Shown one piece after another: positions 8,319 through 17,321 of a DNA stretch of 64,000 nt. Every line of letters begins with the position of its first letter. Positions within the stretch are counted from its first letter, which is position 1. The notes beneath the pieces were generated by a model. It was not told the DNA's origin. It saw nothing but the letters and a program-made list of their open reading frames with translations, and made no database searches. Origin of the DNA: Planctomycetia bacterium (lineage in GTDB: Bacteria > Planctomycetota > Phycisphaerae > Phycisphaerales > SM1A02); contig SYAC01000004.1 of the NCBI GenBank assembly GCA_005787685.1, forward strand, positions 62,001-126,000, written 5' to 3'. Both the position numbers and the translations under genes were made by a program.

Positions 8319-9515
8319 TTACTTTGTTGCCGCCACAATCTTTTGAGCGGCATCCGTCAAATCCGCGGCGGTTTGCATCATTGGAATTTCATTCTTGGCG
8401 GCCTCCAGCAGCTTGTGCGCCGCATGCACATTGGTGCCCTCCAAACGCACCACCAGCGGCACTTGAAATCCAACAGTTTTTGCCGCACAAATAATGGCAT
8501 TTGCAATCCGGTCGCACTGCATGATGCCGCCAAAGATATTCACCAGGATTCCCCTCACGCGCGTATCGGAAATGATAATTCGAAAGGCTTCCGTGACCGC
8601 CTCTTGGGTCGCGCTGCCTCCCACATCCAAAAAGTTGGCGGGTTCGCCGCCATGCAATTTAATGATGTCCATCGTGCTCATGGCCAGGCCAGCGCCATTG
8701 ACCAGGCAACCAATCGATCCATCAAGCGCCACATAGTTCAGACCAAATTCATTGGCTTTGATCTCGGCCGGAATTTCCTCTTGCGCGTCAAACAGCGCGG
8801 CCACCGCGGGTTGGCGAAAGAGCGCGTTGTCATCAAAAGTGAACTTGGCGTCAATGGCCATCACGCATCCGTCGGTATTTTTCGCGTCCGGCGCCGTGAG
8901 GACCAATGGATTGATCTCAGCCATGGTGGCGTCTTTTTCCACGAACACCTTGGCCAACTTCAACAGCGCGTCGGTGGCTTGGGAAAGAGCTTTGCCCTTG
9001 AAACCCAAGGAAAACGCCACTTTTCGAGCCATGTACGGATGCAATCCTAATTGCGAATCAAGCGGCTGTTTCAAAATCGCTTCAGGGCGAGTTTGGGCAA
9101 CATGCTCAATCTCCACGCCACCTTCGGCGCTGGCGATCAAGATGTTGCGACGCGTGGCGCGGTCGGTGAGTACGGCCACATAAAATTCTTTTTGAATATC
9201 AACGCCCGCGGCCACAAGCAACCGGCGAACTTGCAAACCCTCCGGCGGAGTCTGTGGACTCTGCATACGGTTGCTCAACATGAACTCTGCCGCGGTTCTG
9301 ACCTCCTGAATGTTCTTGCACACTTTCACAAAGCCAGCCTTGCCGCGTCCACCGGCGTGCACTTGTGCCTTCACCACCGCGATTGCATGACCGCAAGAAA
9401 ATATATTCGTGGCCTGCGCAACGGCCTCATGAACCGTGAGCGCCACGCCACCACTGGGAACAAGAACGCCTGCATTGGCCAGCATTTCTCGGGCTTGAAA
9501 TTCATGAACTCGCAT
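8319..9515 (-). CDS. sucC: Succinyl-CoA ligase beta subunit
   Basis: 398 residues from the ATG at 9515; the frame is open further upstream but MRVHEFQAREMLANAGV is the classic N-terminus. An ATP-grasp domain (GGRGKAGFVKV; NPLVLT) is followed by a CoA-ligase domain with NGAGLAMSTMDIIKLHGG and LVNIFGGIMQCD, the segment that meets the alpha subunit active site. With SucD it turns succinyl-CoA and NDP into succinate, CoA and NTP in the TCA cycle. No sucD lies beside it: the next genes are a HAD phosphatase downstream and terC upstream, with 25 bp between terC and sucC. Confidence 0.95.
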   Translation of the reverse strand: MRVHEFQAREMLANAGVLVPSGGVALTVHEAVAQATNIFSCGHAIAVVKAQVHAGGRGKAGFVKVCKNIQEVRTAAEFMLSNRMQSPQTPPEGLQVRRLLVAAGVDIQKEFYVAVLTDRATRRNILIASAEGGVEIEHVAQTRPEAILKQPLDSQLGLHPYMARKVAFSLGFKGKALSQATDALLKLAKVFVEKDATMAEINPLVLTAPDAKNTDGCVMAIDAKFTFDDNALFRQPAVAALFDAQEEIPAEIKANEFGLNYVALDGSIGCLVNGAGLAMSTMDIIKLHGGEPANFLDVGGSATQEAVTEAFRIIISDTRVRGILVNIFGGIMQCDRIANAIICAAKTVGFQVPLVVRLEGTNVHAAHKLLEAAKNEIPMMQTAADLTDAAQKIVAATK

Positions 9516-9540
9516 TGGGCAATTGTAACTCCAGCAAGCG

Positions 9541-10611
9541 CTAGTGCATGGGAGTGGGGGTCGTTGGTTTCCTCTGGGGAAATAGCACACTGCCAACCAT
9601 TCCCGCGGTGATGACCCCCAAGACAATGATCAAACTCCAATGAATCGCAAGCATTGGAGAGGCAAACCACCAACTCCAGACCATTTTAACTCCTACAAAT
9701 GCCAGGACAATTCCGAGCGCGGGCTTGAGCAAGTAGAAACGGTCAATGACATTGGCCAACAAAAAATACATGGCGCGTAAGCCAAGAATGGCCGCGACAT
9801 TGGAGGTAATGGCAACGATCGGCTCCTTGGTAATGGCCAGCACCGCGGGCACGCTGTCCACGGCAAAAATGACATCGGTCACTTCAACCACCACCAACGC
9901 TGCGAACATGGGCGTGGCCACCCAGCGGTTATTGATGCGGCTAAAAAAGTGCGTGCCGTTGAACTGATTTGTGAGCGGTATAAGTTTGCGTAATATTTTA
10001 TAACCAATGCTGTGCGACGGATCACTATGGTCATGTTGTGAGGCGGTCCAAATTAACTTGCTGCCCGTGCCGATTAAAAATGCGCCTAAAATTCCCGCCA
10101 GCCATTCAAAGCGGTGGATTAGTTCAATACCCGCCGTGATAAAGACAATGCGCATGATGACCGCGCCCAGGATGCCCCAAAAGAGAACGCGATATTGAAG
10201 TCCAGCTGGAACCGCGAAGTGCCTAAATATAATCACGAATACAAACAAATTGTCAATGCTGAGCGAAAGTTCTATAAGGTAACTTGCCAACCATTGCAAA
10301 CCAATTTCCGTGGCGGCGCTGCTTGGAGAGACTGTGCCATCTTTTTTCACAAACTCGCTGCCAGTCAACACGCTTGGATCGGCTTCAAGCCAGCCCTTGC
10401 ATATCCACCAAAAGAAGACATTAAACACCAAGGCCAGCAAGGTCCAAGCAAGCACGCTCTTCAAGGCTGACTGCCAGTGGATGGTTTTTGTGTTGCGGTG
10501 AAGAACCCCGAGATCCAGCGCAAGGAGCGCCGCGACGCCTACAAAAAAAAGCGTTATGAAATCGGAATAGTTGGTCAGCGGAAAGATATGTGAGACAGTA
10601 GCTAGCAGCAT
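9541..10611 (-). CDS. TerC/Alx family integral membrane protein
   Basis: 356 residues with about nine predicted membrane segments. It shows the TerC pattern: LDLGVLHR near the N-terminus, LSIDNLFVFVIIF with the conserved Asp-Asn in the membrane, and VVVEVTDVIFAVDSVPAVLAI. These acidic residues in membrane helices are thought to bind metal ions. Alx/TerC proteins are linked to manganese export, tellurite resistance and metallation of exported proteins. First gene of the minus-strand group terC-sucC-HAD-unknown. I looked for a yybP-ykoY manganese riboswitch upstream and could not support one. Confidence 0.92.
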   Translation of the reverse strand: MLLATVSHIFPLTNYSDFITLFFVGVAALLALDLGVLHRNTKTIHWQSALKSVLAWTLLALVFNVFFWWICKGWLEADPSVLTGSEFVKKDGTVSPSSAATEIGLQWLASYLIELSLSIDNLFVFVIIFRHFAVPAGLQYRVLFWGILGAVIMRIVFITAGIELIHRFEWLAGILGAFLIGTGSKLIWTASQHDHSDPSHSIGYKILRKLIPLTNQFNGTHFFSRINNRWVATPMFAALVVVEVTDVIFAVDSVPAVLAITKEPIVAITSNVAAILGLRAMYFLLANVIDRFYLLKPALGIVLAFVGVKMVWSWWFASPMLAIHWSLIIVLGVITAGMVGSVLFPQRKPTTPTPMH

Positions 10612-10810
10612 GATTGTGTGCGCTAGGGTGGCGCATAAAGATAAATCATTTTAACCAAGGTTGATTGGAGCGGGGATAAGAGGACTTGCATTCCGTAAAG
10701 TTTATGGGAGTCACCCCAACGGACCAGATTTTACCCTAATTTGTTGCATACTTTGCAATGCGCCATCGCTTAGCCTCGCTACACTGCTTGTTCACGAATA
10801 ATGGTGCCTT

Positions 10811-10900
10811 GGACAGATGGCCGAGTGGCTGAAGGCGCTGGTTTGCTAAACCGGTGTACAGGGTAATTCTTGTACCGCGGGTTCGAATCCCGCTCTGTCC
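10811..10900 (+). tRNA. tRNA-Ser (GCT anticodon)
   Basis: 90-nt class II tRNA with a long variable arm. The 7-bp acceptor GGACAGA/TCTGTCC, the anticodon loop TTGCTAA (anticodon GCT, reads AGC/AGU) and the T-loop GTTCGAATC are all clear. CCA is not encoded. The base after the acceptor is T, whereas most tRNA-Ser have a G discriminator. Confidence 0.96.
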
Positions 10901-11326
10901 TTTTGAATTGTGGTCGGCGAATATGTGCGAAACAGGTGATGCAGAGAATCAAGTTCAAAGTACTTTGATCAAAGTGGGGGTGCGATAGATAAAGTATTGA
11001 GGAAAATCTTGCTTCGATACCTTTGAGGCACAGTGAAAGGTTCTCATCCTTGCGCCATTGAGTGGCTAGTTTGCACCGCCTTCAATTACAACGCCTTGAA
11101 CATCACGAAGCCAAATCACGAGATGAAGATTGATTGCCGGCAATTTGATTTCTACATACGCCGAGCAATTTGATCATCAAGAGGTGGGCACTGCCTGAGT
11201 GAATCGCATTGTGAGTAGGCTCGTTCAGGCCTTGAGCAAGTTGAGTGCACCCAGATTGGTGATTTTTACAAATTGTTCCAGGGCGCAATGATCAATTATT
11301 GAACGATTGAAATATGAGGCGTGACC
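10901..11326. other. Non-coding gap between tRNA-Ser and the subtilase gene
   Basis: About 425 bp with no supportable gene on either strand. There is a short palindrome CAAAGTACTTTG near 10956. Short open frames exist but show no ribosome binding site or family likeness. No clear terminator for the subtilase gene is seen in it. Confidence 0.5.
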
Positions 11327-14300
11327 TTATTCACCCCTGTCAAGGGGCGGATTCATTTGAATGAAGATCTGATCCCAGAAAGCTCGGTATGGACCAATGA
11401 CACCAAATCCGAATGTGAGGAAGCGCGTGTACAACACATTTTGCGAACCCTCGCTCACGACAAAATCTTGCGGATTGAAGCCAGTCGACGACAAGACCTG
11501 GTTTAAATTTGGAATGCCGGTGGTTTGAGGAGCCAATCCATTGATAAAACCAAAGTTGAGATAGATCCAACGATTGGCCCGGCGGTTGTAAGCGTACATG
11601 ATTCCTAAGGCTTGTCCCTGACTGGTGTCCCCCCCCCCATTCGTCGAGGATCCGCCAGACACCATGCCGTATCCCTGAATACGGACATCATTGAGTAGAG
11701 AAATGTCATCAATAAGAAGTTGCGAACGAACTTGAATGTCGGTTGCGAGTCCCGTGGAAACATATTGAAGTGATGGTCCGTACCCAGCGCCGCTGCTTCC
11801 CCGACCTTTTTGCTGCGCTTGGATTTGTAAAAATTTGTTATTGAGTGTTCCAAGGGCGAATTTATTGCCACTGATTCGCGTTCCCGTGATTACTTGCACA
11901 TCAAATGGAGATCCACCTGGATAGGACTCATTTATAAATACATTTTCCAAACACACATTTGCCAACGGAAACCCGCCAACATTGTGATTGGTGCTTGGTT
12001 GCGGCTGAATATCACCATTTGCGACAACGAATGGATCATCGCTAACAGTTGATGGAAGCGGGACACCAGGTTCAAATCCGCATTGCGGAATCACGCTTCC
12101 CAAGAAGGCCCCAGTTGGATTGCCTTGCGAGTTTGTGGCTCTATTATTGAGAATGTTTCGGATTCGATCTGTTCCGATACTCCCACCAAAGACTTGCTCT
12201 GAGAATCCGTTTAAAGCACCGATCAATCCCGCGATCATGGAGCATGCGCCGCTGGTTTGGCCAAAGTTGGCTTGGTAATTTTGCTGGGGAGTGGCGGGGA
12301 CACCAGTTGTTGCGTCATTGAACAAAGTACCTTCACCCAAAGTGCAAATGGCGGTTCCCCAACCCGCCACATCAACACCGCCGGCACCAATGGTCTCCGA
12401 CCAATTACTACTACGGAAGCGGCAGTATTCAACGCCAGGGTATGGGGTTCCACCGGCAAATAAACTATTTGCGGAGCCGAAGGGCACGGGGGTTTGTCGG
12501 CCTGGCCACACTGCTCCCACGGTGATTGCGATTGGTTCTTCGACCTCTTGCACTATAAACCCACCATTGCCGGCAGGAATTACAACGGTCGTTCCTAATG
12601 AATCAATCACGTTAAATAACTGATTCACAAACGGATCGCTTGCCAATGTGAATCCTGCGCCATACTCCAACGGGACACACAAGACATCGCCGTCAGTGAA
12701 TTGTTCGCCTGCTGAAACCAAGGCCGAGACAAGGCGACCGCCTTGCGCCAGGGTGACTGCGGGAAAAAATGTGGCTTGTGCGAGCGGCAGTAACCCAGTC
12801 ATTCCATAGCCGTTGTCGGCAGCCACAAGAACGCCCAAGACCGCCGTGCCGTGATCAGGATTAATAATCGTGGAAGTTCCTGGAGCAGGAACAACAATAG
12901 TTTGACCTGCTTCAACGGTGACTTGTCCTAGAAGATCTACATGGTCAATAATGGCCGAGTAGTCAATCACGCCAATTTGAGTGAGATTTCCAAGAATACA
13001 GGTTGAGTCAACTCCAATACCAGTTGTAAAGGCTTCCATACCCGCGATATCAATTCCACCTCCTGAAAAACCGCTATTGATAAAATCGTAGGTTTGATCT
13101 AATGGCAGTGGTATAGTTATTGGCGTAGCTGTACCAGTTCCAGTGCCGACTGCAGTGGCAACAAAGATTGTCCCGATCACTCCGATGTCGGCTCCAACGG
13201 CTATCCAATTCGTGGTTCCGAGGGTCGTAATGGAGTAGGCTTGTCCAATGTTGATGTCTGGAGCAGTTACCGCCGCAGGCGCAATTTGTGCAAATGTGTT
13301 TGATACGGGTGAAATTCCAGGCATGGCATTCGCGGTTGCAATACCGGTTCCTGTGATGGCGCCAGGCGCTGTTGTGCAAGTAAATATGACACCAACATTG
13401 TTGCTAGAAGCTCCGTAATTGGTCCAAATGGTGGTTCCAACTGTTTGAATTGTGTAACTTAAACCCAATTTCAAATCGGCTTCGGGGGTTATTGACCCAC
13501 TTGCAATGAGTGTAAGTTGACTGTTGTATTCAGAAGTTGTCAGAACATTTGGCAATTTGGTTCGAAACAAGGCCAAGTTTCTGGCGCGAAATGGCTCAGT
13601 CGATGTGGCAATAGGTACAGGGTCAAAGTTTGGAATGCCTCGAAAGGGGGGCACCGGCGTCCACGACGAGGTGGCTGTGGATGTGATAGCGCCACTTTGA
13701 CACAGTGTGGGATTAGTCCTTGCTGAGTTGACGCATGCCGCATCCCAACCATTAGAGCAACATGAAGAATCGTTCACGCACACATACACGCAACATGGAG
13801 TGGTGTAGCAACCGGGGATGGTTGATTGTGTTGCATCAAAGCAATCATGGGAAAATGTGAAAGGAAAAGATTTGAAAGCGTTGTCAAATTCCGCATTACC
13901 GGCATTGGCTGCGTTGGTTGGATCAATTGCCCAAAGAAATTCTCCGCCTTCAAAGAATTGCGAGGAAGCCGAAGGGATTCCAAGCCTGAGTCCGTTACAA
14001 GCTGGAACCCCACTAAATGAATTAAAAAAAGCATTGGATGAGTTTGGAAGTATTTGCTTGAGAAAACAATATCCAAAATTAGACCCAGTTTGTCCCACGG
14101 GTATTTGGGCAACTGGGGGAGGTGGTGCTTTAAAACCCCAAGGTCGAATTCCGTCGCCATTGCCAATGTCAGTATATTTTACAATGCCAAGGGTTCCAAA
14201 GACATTGTTTAGAGCGGGTCCTCGCAAGGTGAAGCATGCGTCATATACTTGGGCGTCTTCAAATGCATAGTTTTGAGGGGCATCCAAAGACATGACATAG

Positions 14301-15592
14301 CAATTTTGGGTGGCTAAATCAACTTGAAGCATGCCTATGTCAAAACTAATATTGTTGTAAGGAGTCGGCGAACCGATGGTTTTGGGGCAGTATATATTTG
14401 CGAGTGTGGCGCAAGTGCTGTCCCAACCTGAGGATTGTTCAAGATCAACGCAATTAACAAATCCAAGCGTTTCGGATAAATAACCGGCGCACACATTATC
14501 TCTGCACCCGTATTGGCAATCGGAGGTGGAGGTAAATCCAATTGGGGGATTAGTACACCTAGCGGCTGCGTTGCAGTTTGGGGTGCAATCCCAACGCGCA
14601 GTTGGGGGCACAACTGGGGCGGTATAGGTAACACAATTGGCCGTTGTGTAAGGGAAAGAAGTTCCGTACCCAGCCCAACGAGATGGACGACTGCAACCAA
14701 TGGCTCCCACTCCACCAGTCAAACTGGATGCTGCAGAGCCAACCACAAAGATCGGTCCAGGAGGGAGGCAGGGAATTGTGTTGCCGTTCGCGTCTGTGAT
14801 GGTTTGACAATTGAGGCCAATATCGGCACCTTCGTTTGCAGGTCCCTTTTGTAAGCTTAAATCTACATCTGGGCAGCCTTCCTGCGCTGGAATGGGCAGG
14901 TAATCAACTTGGGCAAATTCGACGCAATCAAGTTCGTTAAAGGCTTCGGCTGCGGAAGTCAACGCGGAAGGAGTCACGGTGACATACATGTACCCCGCCA
15001 AATCTGGCTGGGCTTTGCGACTTCTTGCGGCGGCTCTTTTTTCCAAATCGGACAGTTGTTGCGTAGTTTTATTTATGGCTGGTTGAACTGTGCCACCAAA
15101 TCGATCAAGCAGAGCAATGGCTGGAGCAATTGGATTTTTGGCAAATGCTGCGGCGCTATTGCCAGCGGCGATCGCCGCGCGGGTCGATGCGCAAGTAAGC
15201 ATGTTGCCAGCCAACCCAGCGCTACATCGAACTAGTAATTCATCCTTGAATTTCACGGCAATTCTGCCGGAACGAATGGCCAAGTTCGCGCCACCCGCGG
15301 ACAAGACGGCATCCATGGAATCTGGACCGGTTGTTTTTAATTTATTAGCAAGCTGACGGGGGGCAACAACAATGTCGTAATCATTTTCGTTTGGAATTTG
15401 GTTATTGTTGGTTGCCAATCCAGGCACCTTGTTTGATTGCTTTGGGGTGATTAGATCGGCGCCCTTGTTGGAGCTGGTGTTGGAATTTGAAGTGGCGCTG
15501 GTTGCAGCGCCTGCTCCGGAGGCGGGTTGGTTGACCACAGTCAAAGTAACGAGCAGTACGAACAAAGCGAGGGAGCTAGACAGGCGAAACAT
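11327..15592 (-). CDS. Very large secreted subtilisin-like protease (S8) with Cys-rich modules
   Basis: 1421 residues from the ATG at 15592, which opens a clear signal peptide (MFRLSSSLALFVLLVTLTVV). The open frame runs 50 codons further up, but the signal peptide fixes this start. Catalytic residues of an S8 domain are visible: D877 (GVIDYS), H914 (NPDHGTAVLG), oxyanion N1009 (IPAGNGG) and S1114 (QTSGACSMIAG). Before it lie about 800 residues with two Cys-rich segments ending in GWDSTCATLA and SCCSNGWDAACVNSA, a module seen in secreted planctomycete and myxobacterial proteins. Two copies of a SxTTxGTTxW..GA.....G..F..T...TGTGTA repeat sit just before the protease domain. Likely an extracellular or cell-surface protease. 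It carries an in-frame run of ten G near the C-terminus. Confidence 0.88.
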   Translation of the reverse strand: MFRLSSSLALFVLLVTLTVVNQPASGAGAATSATSNSNTSSNKGADLITPKQSNKVPGLATNNNQIPNENDYDIVVAPRQLANKLKTTGPDSMDAVLSAGGANLAIRSGRIAVKFKDELLVRCSAGLAGNMLTCASTRAAIAAGNSAAAFAKNPIAPAIALLDRFGGTVQPAINKTTQQLSDLEKRAAARSRKAQPDLAGYMYVTVTPSALTSAAEAFNELDCVEFAQVDYLPIPAQEGCPDVDLSLQKGPANEGADIGLNCQTITDANGNTIPCLPPGPIFVVGSAASSLTGGVGAIGCSRPSRWAGYGTSFPYTTANCVTYTAPVVPPTARWDCTPNCNAAARCTNPPIGFTSTSDCQYGCRDNVCAGYLSETLGFVNCVDLEQSSGWDSTCATLANIYCPKTIGSPTPYNNISFDIGMLQVDLATQNCYVMSLDAPQNYAFEDAQVYDACFTLRGPALNNVFGTLGIVKYTDIGNGDGIRPWGFKAPPPPVAQIPVGQTGSNFGYCFLKQILPNSSNAFFNSFSGVPACNGLRLGIPSASSQFFEGGEFLWAIDPTNAANAGNAEFDNAFKSFPFTFSHDCFDATQSTIPGCYTTPCCVYVCVNDSSCCSNGWDAACVNSARTNPTLCQSGAITSTATSSWTPVPPFRGIPNFDPVPIATSTEPFRARNLALFRTKLPNVLTTSEYNSQLTLIASGSITPEADLKLGLSYTIQTVGTTIWTNYGASSNNVGVIFTCTTAPGAITGTGIATANAMPGISPVSNTFAQIAPAAVTAPDINIGQAYSITTLGTTNWIAVGADIGVIGTIFVATAVGTGTGTATPITIPLPLDQTYDFINSGFSGGGIDIAGMEAFTTGIGVDSTCILGNLTQIGVIDYSAIIDHVDLLGQVTVEAGQTIVVPAPGTSTIINPDHGTAVLGVLVAADNGYGMTGLLPLAQATFFPAVTLAQGGRLVSALVSAGEQFTDGDVLCVPLEYGAGFTLASDPFVNQLFNVIDSLGTTVVIPAGNGGFIVQEVEEPIAITVGAVWPGRQTPVPFGSANSLFAGGTPYPGVEYCRFRSSNWSETIGAGGVDVAGWGTAICTLGEGTLFNDATTGVPATPQQNYQANFGQTSGACSMIAGLIGALNGFSEQVFGGSIGTDRIRNILNNRATNSQGNPTGAFLGSVIPQCGFEPGVPLPSTVSDDPFVVANGDIQPQPSTNHNVGGFPLANVCLENVFINESYPGGSPFDVQVITGTRISGNKFALGTLNNKFLQIQAQQKGRGSSGAGYGPSLQYVSTGLATDIQVRSQLLIDDISLLNDVRIQGYGMVSGGSSTNGGGDTSQGQALGIMYAYNRRANRWIYLNFGFINGLAPQTTGIPNLNQVLSSTGFNPQDFVVSEGSQNVLYTRFLTFGFGVIGPYRAFWDQIFIQMNPPLDRGE
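11629..11638. repeat. Homopolymeric C10/G10 tract in the subtilase gene
   Basis: Ten consecutive C on the plus strand read as three Gly codons near the C-terminus of the protease. Tracts this long are prone to slipped-strand errors, in vivo or in sequencing. Confidence 0.9.
13125..13470 (-). repeat. Two copies of a Thr/Gly-rich repeat of phage-protein type inside the subtilase
   Basis: Two consecutive protein repeats of about 45 residues, one at about 13335-13470 and one at about 13125-13258. Both read Y-x-I-x-T-x-GTT-x-W, then GA, then G-x-I-F-x-x-T and end in TGTG-x-A-T-A or GTGTGTAT. The same pattern occurs, from memory, in structural and tail proteins of marine phages and in metagenomic adhesins. 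Confidence 0.7.
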
Positions 15593-15821
15593 TGAAGGGG
15601 GTCTCCAAGAAAGGAAAAACCATAACAACCAAATAACGCAGGCGTAGTTGCGAATTGCTAATACACCATTCCGTGCAAAGGTACCCGCTAGTTCCAGAAT
15701 CCTCAAGGATTTGGAAATATGAATTCCCTGGATTTCGTGCATTAAAGATCAAGAAACAAGTCTAGGCGCCTGGCGCAAAAGGCGATCTTTCAAATGAGTG
15801 GGGGGGATAGTAAAAAGTGCT

Positions 15822-17180
15822 TTATCCTGCCGTTTGAGTTGTGTTTTTAAGCACGCGTTGACCAATATCGTGGCGAAAAAAAGCGCCTTGAAAGTGAATT
15901 TCACCCGCCGCTTGAGTGGCCAAAGTGCTGGCCTGAAGTAAATCCACGGCCACTGCGGTGACTCCCATGACGCGCCCGCCCGCGGTTACGGGAAGGCCGC
16001 CAGTGCCAGTGGCAGTTCCAGCGTGAAAACAAATCACTTTTTGATTTGTGGTGCCTAGATTTTGAGCGGCATCAATGCCCGAAATGGAATCCCCAACGCG
16101 GGGCTTTGCGGGATAGCCCTGCGCGCACACCACGACGCAGCAACTCGTGCCGCTTTCAAAGGAGAAATTGGCTTGATCAAGTTGACCAGAGGCGGTGAGC
16201 CACAGGGTTTCAAGAAGGTCGCCCTTCCAACGCGCCATGAGCGATTGAGTTTCGGGGTCGCCAAAGCGGCAATTGAACTCTAGAACTTTGGGACCGCCGT
16301 GGGTTAAAATAATTCCCGCAAATAGCACGCCACGGAAATCAATATCCTCGCGGCGCAAGGCGTCAAGTGTTGGCACAAAGACATCGCGCTCAATCATGCG
16401 TAGCACGGGGTTGGTTGCCAGCGGAGTTGGTGAGTACGCGCCCATACCGCCGGTGTTGGGACCGATGTCGCCATCGCCAACTTGCTTGTGATCTTGACAC
16501 GCGTCCAGCATCCACATTGTTGTTCCATCCACCAACGCAAGCACACTAATTTCTTGGCCGTGCAATCGCTCTTCAATCACAATGGTTGAGCCTGCTTCGC
16601 CATGCGCATTTTGTTGAAGCGCCGCGGTGGCCGCGGCGATGGCTTCTTGTTTGTTGGCGCATACGGTCACGCCCTTGCCGGCGCACAGTCCAGTGGCTTT
16701 GACAACCAATGGATCTTCGCGGCTTTGAATATAGTTCAGCGCCGCGTCTAATTGCGAGAATGAACGGCCTTCCGCCATAGGAACTCCGGCTGAGCGCAAC
16801 ACTTGCTTGCACCACGCCTTGTCCCATTCCAATTGAGAGGCGGATTTTGTTGGACCAAACACAAGTCGATGGGGTGGGTCGTGATATTCATCCGCGAAAC
16901 CCGCAGCGAGTAGCGTTTCTGGACCAACCACCACAAGATGAATGGATTCTTTTTCCAGAAATCTTTTGAAGTGGAATTTATTTTTTGGATCAAGACTTTG
17001 CGGGCATGCTTGTCCCAACGCAAGCAATCCCGCGTTGGCTTTAGGGTCAACCCATAATTTACCCAAGCGGGGGCTTTGTTTTAATTTCCAGGCCAAGGCA
17101 TGTTCCCGACCACCAGAGCCGGCGATAAAAACATTGCACTTGGCTGGGCAGGGAAGCGGGTTGGATTTAGATTTGCTCAT
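15822..17180 (-). CDS. purD: Phosphoribosylamine-glycine ligase
   Basis: 452 residues from the ATG at 17180; upstream open codons are not family-like. The N-terminal motif VFIAGSGGREHALAWKL is diagnostic, followed by an ATP-grasp domain (VVKATGLCAGKGV), the EERLHGQEISVLALVDG segment, GGMGAYSPTP, and the VLEFNCRFGDPETQ metal/active-site stretch. The enzyme makes GAR from phosphoribosylamine, glycine and ATP, the second step of de novo purine synthesis. It stands alone, without purH or purM nearby, and is read away from the secreted protein gene at 17322. Confidence 0.96.
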   Translation of the reverse strand: MSKSKSNPLPCPAKCNVFIAGSGGREHALAWKLKQSPRLGKLWVDPKANAGLLALGQACPQSLDPKNKFHFKRFLEKESIHLVVVGPETLLAAGFADEYHDPPHRLVFGPTKSASQLEWDKAWCKQVLRSAGVPMAEGRSFSQLDAALNYIQSREDPLVVKATGLCAGKGVTVCANKQEAIAAATAALQQNAHGEAGSTIVIEERLHGQEISVLALVDGTTMWMLDACQDHKQVGDGDIGPNTGGMGAYSPTPLATNPVLRMIERDVFVPTLDALRREDIDFRGVLFAGIILTHGGPKVLEFNCRFGDPETQSLMARWKGDLLETLWLTASGQLDQANFSFESGTSCCVVVCAQGYPAKPRVGDSISGIDAAQNLGTTNQKVICFHAGTATGTGGLPVTAGGRVMGVTAVAVDLLQASTLATQAAGEIHFQGAFFRHDIGQRVLKNTTQTAG

Positions 17181-17321
17181 AATTGATTTGATCGGCGCGC
17201 AAGTCTTGAAATTACTCCAAGCGCACTGCGCAACAAGGTCAAGGGGTACAAGTTTAGCGACCATCGGCTTGATCGTGCGAGGGTGGTTATGCTTTGTGTT
17301 CTTGCAAACCGAGACCCCCCT

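Noticed and set aside
10612-10760. Possible yybP-ykoY manganese riboswitch before terC
   Set aside because: A GGGGTGACTCCC stretch is present, but the conserved two-loop core of the motif could not be lined up. Without a covariance search it is not supported.
10901-11326. Gene remnant in the gap before the subtilase
   Set aside because: Frames of up to about 60 codons exist, but none shows a ribosome binding site or a known motif.
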